Source: Nocardioides sp. (GTDB taxonomy: Bacteria; Actinomycetota; Actinomycetes; Propionibacteriales; Nocardioidaceae). From it: 39,157 nucleotides of DNA. Both the position numbers and the translations under genes were made by a program. Numbering within the stretch: the stretch's first letter is position 1; every line of letters starts with the position of its first letter. The notes below the pieces were generated by a model. The model was not told where the DNA came from. It did no database searches and saw only the letters and a program-made list of their open reading frames with translations. Shown here piece by piece: positions 33,678 to 39,157 of this stretch. Location: positions 1 through 39,157 of the forward strand of contig JAOPXM010000050.1 of assembly GCA_025965125.1 (NCBI GenBank), written 5' to 3'.

Positions 33678-36118
33678 GAGTGCGGGTACGCCTTCCGGAC
33701 GGCCAGCATCCGCGCCAGCTCGTCGGCCTGGTCGACCAGGCGGCGCCGGATGGACGCATCCAGTGAATCGTCGGCGATCAACGCCTCGGCCCTGGCCAGC
33801 GTCGCCTTGTCCAGGGACGTCGCCGGGAAGAAGAACTCGGTCGCATCGGCGAGCACCCAGCCGCTGCGCACCTGGACGGTGCCCGGCAGGTCGGCGAAGT
33901 AGCGGTCGACGTACTCGTCGGTGAGATGTTCCTGCCCGCCGCGCCACATGCCGAGCCCCGCTGCCTCGAGCTCGTAGTTCGGCACGTCCACCTCGCCGGT
34001 GAACCTTGCCCAGGCGAATGCCTTGGCCTCGGCGTCCGGGAGGGAGACCAGCGCGCGGGTGTGCTCGACCCGCGACTTCGCGGTGGGTCGGGCGTCGAGG
34101 GCGGCCTGCAGCTCGGCCCGGTCGGTCTCGCCGAGCACGGCCAGCCGCACCAGGAGTCGCCAGCGCAGGTCCAGATCGATCTCGATGCCGTCCGGCGCCC
34201 GGTCGAGCCAGGATCTCAGCTGGGCGGCGTCTGCACCCGAGGTGATCGCCGTGCGGAATGCGGCCAGCTGGTGCTCGGAGCCGCGTGGCGTGGACCCGAG
34301 CTTCCCCATGGCCGCGCGGTGCACGCGCTCGAGACCGGCGTGCGGGGCCAGGGGGAGCAGCGTCGAGAAGACCCAGCTCATGGTGCGCCGGCGGGTGTCC
34401 TCGGTGTCCTCGATCGGCAGGCTCACCTCGACCAGGTCGAGGGCGTCAGCGGGGTCGATGGCGGCGTTGTGCAGTGCGCTGCGGACGTTGTTCCAGACGC
34501 CGGCGCGCAACAGGTCGTCCTCGATCGCGGGCAGCAGCGTCTTGAGCGCGTCGATCGTGAGCTCGTCGGGCTGGACCAACGCCCAGGACTCCTCGTAGGG
34601 GTCCAGCACGACGGGGTTGTCGCCGGCCTCGAACGGGGTCTCCGGGGCATCGACCACGAGCGTCTGGTCCGCCCACTTGCCGTCAGTGGCGACCGCGACC
34701 CGGAAGGTGTGTGAGCGGTCCGCAGGGTGCCCGGCCGGGGGAGTACGGCGTACGACGCCGGCCGCGCGGTCGAGCAGGATCGCGTCCGGGCCGGCCGTGC
34801 GCAACCAGTTGCTGGTGAACGACGAGAGGTCGCCCGCGCCGGCCCGCTCCCAGCTCTGGAACAGGTCGTGCATCGTGGCGTTGCCGAAGCGGTGCCGAGT
34901 GAAGTGGTCGATCGCGCCGGCGAAGAAGACGTCGTCGCCGAGTGAGGCGTTGAGCTGCTTGAGGATGCTCGAACCCTTGGCGTAGGAGATGCCGTCGAAG
35001 TCCTGCAGCGCGGCGGTGGCGTCGACGGCCCCGGTGCCGGCGACGGGGTGGGTGCTCGGCCGCTGGTCGGCGGTGAGCCCCCATTGTCGGCGGGCGTAGG
35101 CGTCGTCGGTCCAGGCGTCGTCGTACTCCGTCACGTCGGCGGTCACCCGGTTGCCCATGTATTCGGCGAACGACTCGTTGAGCCAGAGGTCGTCCCACCA
35201 CTTCGGGGTCACGATGTTGCCGAACCACTGGTGCGCCATCTCGTGGGCGAGCGTCGTGGCCCGGGCGATCCGGACGCCACGGGTCACCCGCGAGCTGAAG
35301 ATCAGCGGGTCGCGGAACGTCACACAGCCGGGGTTCTCCATGGCGCCGGCGTTGAACTCCGGCACGAAGGCCTGGTGGTAGTTGCCGAACGGGTAGCGGA
35401 TCCCGAACAGCCGGTGGAACTCGTCGAAGCACTGCTTGGTCATCGTGAACAGCTCGTCGGCATCGGTGTCGAGGTCCTTGCCGATGCTGGCGCGGGCGCT
35501 GAGGCCCAGCGGGATGCCGTCGTGCTCGTCCTGGATGAGGTGGTAGGGCCCGGCGACCAGGGTGACGAAGTACGTCGAGAGAGGCTGGGTCCGCTCGAAC
35601 TCCCACTCGCCCGCGCCGACGCGGGTGCCCGGGGCGTTGCCGATCACGACCCAGTCCGAGGGCGCGGTGACGTGGAACGTGTAGGGCGCCTTGAGGTCCG
35701 GCTGGTCGAAGCACGCGAAGATGCTGGGTGCCGCGTCCATGAACGACATGCCGTAGACGTAGTGCCTGCCGTCGGCCGGGTCGACGCTGCGGTGCAGTCC
35801 TTCCCCGTCGTTGCGGAAGCGCATCACAGCGTCGACGACGAGCTCGTTGGCGCCCTCGACGGTCTCCAGCGGCAGACGGCCGCGGTCCAGGAGGTCGGCG
35901 CTCACCTCGCCGCCGTTGAACCGGATGCCGTTGACCGACGCGGGCTTCAGGTCGGCGAACGTGGGGCCTCCCCCCGAGTCGAACCGGACCGTGGTCACCG
36001 ACCGGAAGGTCGCCTCGTCCGTGGCCAGGTCCAGGCGCACGTCGTACGACGTGATCGTGAGCAGGTCGAACCGGGCCTGTGCCTCGGTGCGCTGGAGGCT
36101 CTGGAAGGGATTGGTCAC
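33674..36118 (-). CDS. pepN: Membrane alanyl aminopeptidase N (M1 family)
   Basis: An 814-residue M1 zinc aminopeptidase that removes N-terminal residues from peptides in the cytoplasm. The exopeptidase motif GAMEN is at residues 258-262 and the zinc site is HEMAHQWF (His292, His296) with the third ligand Glu315 in LWLNESFAEY. The C-terminal ERAP1-like helical domain is present. The GTG at 36118 is chosen because the N-terminus TNPFQSLQRTEAQ is family-like and TACGCT lies 7 bases before it; the long upstream frame runs into a divergent gene. It is coupled to fdhD, a partnership with no obvious functional reason. Confidence 0.94.
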   Translation of the reverse strand: MTNPFQSLQRTEAQARFDLLTITSYDVRLDLATDEATFRSVTTVRFDSGGGPTFADLKPASVNGIRFNGGEVSADLLDRGRLPLETVEGANELVVDAVMRFRNDGEGLHRSVDPADGRHYVYGMSFMDAAPSIFACFDQPDLKAPYTFHVTAPSDWVVIGNAPGTRVGAGEWEFERTQPLSTYFVTLVAGPYHLIQDEHDGIPLGLSARASIGKDLDTDADELFTMTKQCFDEFHRLFGIRYPFGNYHQAFVPEFNAGAMENPGCVTFRDPLIFSSRVTRGVRIARATTLAHEMAHQWFGNIVTPKWWDDLWLNESFAEYMGNRVTADVTEYDDAWTDDAYARRQWGLTADQRPSTHPVAGTGAVDATAALQDFDGISYAKGSSILKQLNASLGDDVFFAGAIDHFTRHRFGNATMHDLFQSWERAGAGDLSSFTSNWLRTAGPDAILLDRAAGVVRRTPPAGHPADRSHTFRVAVATDGKWADQTLVVDAPETPFEAGDNPVVLDPYEESWALVQPDELTIDALKTLLPAIEDDLLRAGVWNNVRSALHNAAIDPADALDLVEVSLPIEDTEDTRRRTMSWVFSTLLPLAPHAGLERVHRAAMGKLGSTPRGSEHQLAAFRTAITSGADAAQLRSWLDRAPDGIEIDLDLRWRLLVRLAVLGETDRAELQAALDARPTAKSRVEHTRALVSLPDAEAKAFAWARFTGEVDVPNYELEAAGLGMWRGGQEHLTDEYVDRYFADLPGTVQVRSGWVLADATEFFFPATSLDKATLARAEALIADDSLDASIRRRLVDQADELARMLAVRKAYPHS

Positions 36119-36125
36119 GTCCTTC

Positions 36126-36131
36126 AGCGTA
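36126..36131 (-). promoter_or_regulatory. -10 element of a leaderless promoter (TACGCT)
   Basis: On the minus strand TACGCT is followed by 7 bases and the GTG of pepN, with no ribosome site at usual spacing. Confidence 0.45.
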
Positions 36132-36235
36132 GATGGGGCTACCCGGAGTCGCGCCAACCGCAACCAAACGGGCCTCGAGCGGGTCACACTGGCACCCGGC
36201 GTGAACCCCACGCCCTGTTCGGGAGGAACGACCCC

Positions 36236-38029
36236 ATGTCGCGCAGCACACTCCGCCGCCGGGCCCGCGCCCTGGCCGCACTCACCACGGTCGCGGGGCT
36301 CGGCCTCGCCGTCACCGCGGTCACCTCCGGCGCTGCCCAGTCCGTCGTACCGGGCGGCGACTGCACCGCGGCGTACCCCGTCGACGAGCTGGTGGACGGG
36401 GCCCCGGTCACCGGGCTCACCGTCGACCACGGCACAACCCCGGAGGCCTTCTCCGGCGAGCTGATCGGTGTGCTCGACAACGGCATCGCCCCGGGCCTCG
36501 ACATGATCATGGTCCGGCTGACCTCGCCCGAGATCGACCGGGTGGGCGGCATCTGGCAGGGCATGTCCGGATCTCCGGTGTACGCCGCGGACGGCCGGTT
36601 GATCGGCGCCGTCGCCTACGGACTCGCGGCAGGGGCTTCACCGGTGGCGGGGGTGACGCCGTTCGCGGACATGGACGACCATCTCGGGACCCCGGCCACT
36701 TCCGTGCCCGTGAGTCGGTCCGCCGCGACGGCCATCGCCCGCAGCTCCGATGTCACCAGCGCACAGGCACGCGAGGGCTTCACCCAGCTCCCGATGCCCC
36801 TGGGCGTCTCCGGCGTCAGCAGCCGCCGGCTCTCCGCGGCGCTGGCGCAGGCCGACGACCACGCCTACCTGTCGGCCGCCAGCTACCTGCTCGGCCGGGC
36901 CAGCGGGGCCGCTGCTCCCGGCCCCGAGACCATCGTCGCCGGCGGCAACATCGCTGCCTCCCTGTCGTACGGCGACATCGCCATGGCCGGCGTCGGCACC
37001 GCCACATCGGTCTGCGACGGCCGGGTGGTCGGCTTCGGCCATCCACTGGGCTTCTTCGGCGACACCACCGAGAGCATGCACCCGGCCGATGCCCTCTACG
37101 TCCAGGAGGACCTGTTCGCCCCGTTCAAGGTCGCGAATCTCGGCGACCCCGTCGGCACCATCACCGACGACCGGATGACGGGCATCACGGGCACATTCGG
37201 GCCGCTCCCTGACGTCACCACGGTGACCTCGTCCGTCACGTTCGGCGACCGCACCCGGACGGGGGTGAGCAAGGTGTCCGTGCGGAGCGCGGACGCGCTG
37301 GCCAACACCACGTTCTACGAGATCATCGCCAACCACGATCGCGTGGTGGACGGTCTGTCGAAAGGCTCCGAGTCGATCTCCTGGACGATCCAGGGCACCG
37401 ACGTCGACGGCTCGCCGTTCGCGCTGTCGTTCACCGACCGCTACGCCTCCTCCTACGACCTGACTGCGGACGTCGGCTTCGACCTCGGCGACATCGTCTA
37501 CGCGCTCGGCCAGATCGACGGCGTCTCGATCGACTCGATCAACGCGGACTCCCAGTTCGTCGACGACAGCTCGACGTGGCAGCTCAAGTCGCTGCAGCAG
37601 TACCGTGCCGGGGGTTGGGTCGCCATCAGCAGGAGCGAGCCCGCAGTCGCCGTCGCCGGGCACCGCCTCATCGCGCGGGCCCTCCTTGTCTCGGGTGATG
37701 ACACGGTCACGGTGCCGGTCTCGTTCAAGGTCCCTGATCGCGCGAAGGGGCTGACTCCCATCCTGAGCATGGTCGGCGGCAACGACATCTACTCCGGCGG
37801 GGACCTCAGCTCGATCTCGAAGGCACGCCGCTACCTGCGCAACCTGGTCCGCAACGACGAGCTGATCGCCGACTTCGGCACCTCGGGCGGCTTCTACGGC
37901 GGTGGCTACTCCGGCGGCACCAGCGCGATCGAGGGCCGGGGCCGCGGTGGCTTCGACAAGAGCAAGGTGCTTGGTCCGCTCGACAAGGTCGTCGGCAACG
38001 CGGTGCGGGTCAAGGTGATCGTCCGGTAG
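36236..38029 (+). CDS. Secreted S55 (SpoIVB-like) serine protease homologue
   Basis: A 597-residue exported protein. The signal peptide covers about residues 1-36 (arginine-rich start, then ALAALTTVAGLGLAV), with likely cleavage near GAAQS. The protease-like motif GMSGSPVYAADGRLIGA is at 109-125 (Ser111 or Ser113 as nucleophile), and GFGHPLGFFGD follows at 267-277 with His269. This order is the reverse of Bacillus SpoIVB, where His precedes the GMSGSP serine. The C-terminal region is rich in beta structure, and the tail near 553-575 is glycine-rich. No sporulation gene is nearby. GGGAGGA lies 8 bases before the ATG. The longer open frame upstream runs through the pepN coding region and is rejected. 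Function is unknown. Confidence 0.82.
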   Translation: MSRSTLRRRARALAALTTVAGLGLAVTAVTSGAAQSVVPGGDCTAAYPVDELVDGAPVTGLTVDHGTTPEAFSGELIGVLDNGIAPGLDMIMVRLTSPEIDRVGGIWQGMSGSPVYAADGRLIGAVAYGLAAGASPVAGVTPFADMDDHLGTPATSVPVSRSAATAIARSSDVTSAQAREGFTQLPMPLGVSGVSSRRLSAALAQADDHAYLSAASYLLGRASGAAAPGPETIVAGGNIAASLSYGDIAMAGVGTATSVCDGRVVGFGHPLGFFGDTTESMHPADALYVQEDLFAPFKVANLGDPVGTITDDRMTGITGTFGPLPDVTTVTSSVTFGDRTRTGVSKVSVRSADALANTTFYEIIANHDRVVDGLSKGSESISWTIQGTDVDGSPFALSFTDRYASSYDLTADVGFDLGDIVYALGQIDGVSIDSINADSQFVDDSSTWQLKSLQQYRAGGWVAISRSEPAVAVAGHRLIARALLVSGDDTVTVPVSFKVPDRAKGLTPILSMVGGNDIYSGGDLSSISKARRYLRNLVRNDELIADFGTSGGFYGGGYSGGTSAIEGRGRGGFDKSKVLGPLDKVVGNAVRVKVIVR

Positions 38030-38032
38030 TGG

Positions 38033-38038
38033 GACGAT
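38033..38038 (+). promoter_or_regulatory. Weak -10 candidate (GACGAT)
   Basis: GACGAT followed by 6 bases and the ATG at 38045. It fits GANNNT rather than TANNNT; the gene may instead be read through from the upstream S55 gene, 15 bases away. Confidence 0.25.
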
Positions 38039-38044
38039 GGCGCC

Positions 38045-39157
38045 ATGACGCGGCAGGACACCGATGCGCTGCTCCAGCTGATCCGGGAGTCCGTGATCGG
38101 CGAGGACCAGGTGATGCAGACGCCGTACGGCTCTCGCCGCGTCACGTACGCCGACTACACAGCGTCCGGGCGTGCGCTGGGGTTCATCGAGGACTTCATC
38201 CGCGACCAGGTGCTGCCGAGCTATGCGAACACGCACACCGAGTCCAGCGGCACCGGCCTGCAGACCACCCGGCTCCGTGAGGACGCGCGCGCCATCATCC
38301 ACGAGGCCGTGGGCGGTGACGACGACTCGGTGGTGGTGTTCGCGGGCTCGGGCTGCACCGGGGCGATCGCCAAGCTGATCGGCGTGCTCGGTCTGCGGAT
38401 CCCTTCGGTGCTCGAGGACGCGCACGGCCTCAGCGAGCACATCGCGCCCTCGGAGCGCCCGGTCATCTTCCTCGGGCCCTACGAGCACCACTCCAACGAG
38501 GTGCCGTGGCGTGAGACGATCGCCGACGTCGTGGTGATCCACGAGGACGCCGACGGGGGAGTGGACCAGGACGACCTGCGTGTCCAGCTCGAGAAGTACG
38601 CCGACCGGCCGCTCAAGATCGGGTCGTTCTCGGCAGCCTCGAACGTGACCGGCATCGTGTCCGACACGGCCGGTGTCGCGACGCTGCTCCACGAGCACGG
38701 CGCCCTCAGCTTCTGGGACTTCGCCGCGGCCGCGCCGTACATCGACATCTCGATGTCGTCGGTCGATGCGAGCCAACCGCTGTCCTACAAGGACGCGATC
38801 TTCCTCTCGCCGCACAAGTTCATCGGCGGCCCGTCGACGCCCGGGGTGCTGGTCGCGCGACGCGAGCTGTTCAGCAACCGGGTTCCGGACGTGCCCGGTG
38901 GCGGCACCGTCATGTACGTCAACCCGACCGAGCACCGCTACCTCGACGACAAGGCCCATCGCGAGGAGGGCGGCACCCCCGCCATCGTGGAGTCGATCCG
39001 CGCCGGGCTGGTCTTCCAGCTCAAGCAGGCCGTCGGCGTGGAGACCATCCAGGCGCACGAGGAGCGGATGCTCGCGCGCGCCGTCGAGGCGTGGGTGGCC
39101 GAGCCGACGATCCAGATCCTCGGCAACCTCGAGGCGCAGCGGCTCTCGATCGTGTCC
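38045..39157 (+). CDS. Class V aminotransferase-fold PLP enzyme (cysteine desulfurase-like), 3'-partial
   Basis: The first 371 residues of a fold-type I PLP enzyme, cut by the end of the window. The N-terminus has YADYTASGRALGFIEDFI and the HTESSGTG segment; the cofactor loop is FAGSGCTGAIAKLI, the pyridine contact is in LSFWDFAAAAPY, and the PLP lysine lies in FLSPHKFIGGPSTPG. This is the pattern of class V aminotransferases (cysteine desulfurases, isopenicillin-N-epimerase relatives). The substrate is unclear. The C-terminal domain is mostly outside the window. Confidence 0.85.
   Translation, partial: MTRQDTDALLQLIRESVIGEDQVMQTPYGSRRVTYADYTASGRALGFIEDFIRDQVLPSYANTHTESSGTGLQTTRLREDARAIIHEAVGGDDDSVVVFAGSGCTGAIAKLIGVLGLRIPSVLEDAHGLSEHIAPSERPVIFLGPYEHHSNEVPWRETIADVVVIHEDADGGVDQDDLRVQLEKYADRPLKIGSFSAASNVTGIVSDTAGVATLLHEHGALSFWDFAAAAPYIDISMSSVDASQPLSYKDAIFLSPHKFIGGPSTPGVLVARRELFSNRVPDVPGGGTVMYVNPTEHRYLDDKAHREEGGTPAIVESIRAGLVFQLKQAVGVETIQAHEERMLARAVEAWVAEPTIQILGNLEAQRLSIVS

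Noticed and set aside
35048-36235. Long N-terminal extension of the S55 protein
   Set aside because: It runs through the coding strand complement of pepN; the ATG at 36236 has a good ribosome site and begins a signal peptide.
36638-39058. 806-codon open frame on the minus strand
   Set aside because: It lies opposite the S55 gene and the class V aminotransferase gene, which have clear motifs; its translation is low-complexity and arginine, valine and histidine rich, as expected of an antisense frame in very GC-rich DNA.

Overview
The window comes from a very GC-rich actinobacterium, most likely of the Nocardioides type (order Propionibacteriales). The taxonomic call is inference. It rests on strong G/C at third codon positions, frequent GTG starts, stop/start overlaps of the ATGA, GTGA and TGATG kinds, likely leaderless mRNAs, a mycothiol-type DinB-fold enzyme, and gene order shared with Mycobacterium tuberculosis Rv1822-Rv1832. 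All the DNA looks chromosomal. I see no tRNA, rRNA, insertion sequence, integrase, CRISPR array or prophage gene. No stretch longer than 300 bases lacks a gene.

Region 1 (1-4585, + strand) is the most unusual part. It is a tightly overlapping operon, cut at its 5' end. It encodes an MDR-type dehydrogenase, a 6-pyruvoyltetrahydropterin-synthase-like protein that has lost its catalytic residues, a GT4-type glycosyltransferase, a multispan UPF0104/LPG-synthase-like membrane protein, a stand-alone RibD C-terminal-type reductase, and a GTP cyclohydrolase II. It resembles the poorly understood SCO6650-SCO6655 neighbourhood of Streptomyces coelicolor. It probably makes a glycosylated, GTP-derived pyrimidine or pterin-like compound of unknown identity.

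Region 2 (4586-9547) holds a mycothiol-dependent maleylpyruvate-isomerase-like protein, a DapB-like NAD(P)H oxidoreductase behind a KstR-like palindrome, and a DUF1800/DUF1501 pair, both with twin-arginine signal peptides. Region 3 (9548-11937) is a pair of CorC/CNNM-type membrane proteins whose first start codon follows a hairpin that covers the ribosome binding site.

Region 4 (11938-22248) is the conserved actinobacterial block: CDP-alcohol phosphatidyltransferase, DUF881, small basic protein, DUF881, gcvH, garA, ftsR, bifunctional nuclease, a ResR-like MerR regulator, a glycine riboswitch and gcvP, followed by a serine beta-lactamase-fold protein. It joins membrane and division-associated genes with control of glycine and 2-oxoglutarate metabolism. 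An identically spaced inverted repeat lies upstream of both garA-ftsR and the second MerR gene.

Region 5 (22251-28569) carries a small secreted protein, the TldD/TldE protease pair, a PLP-dependent decarboxylase-like enzyme, a small sulfotransferase and a methyltransferase. Region 6 (27967-36118, - strand) contains the sbcD-sbcC-methyltransferase operon and a pepN-fdhD operon. Region 7 (36236-39157, + strand) has a secreted S55 (SpoIVB-like) protease homologue and a class V aminotransferase-fold enzyme cut by the end of the window.
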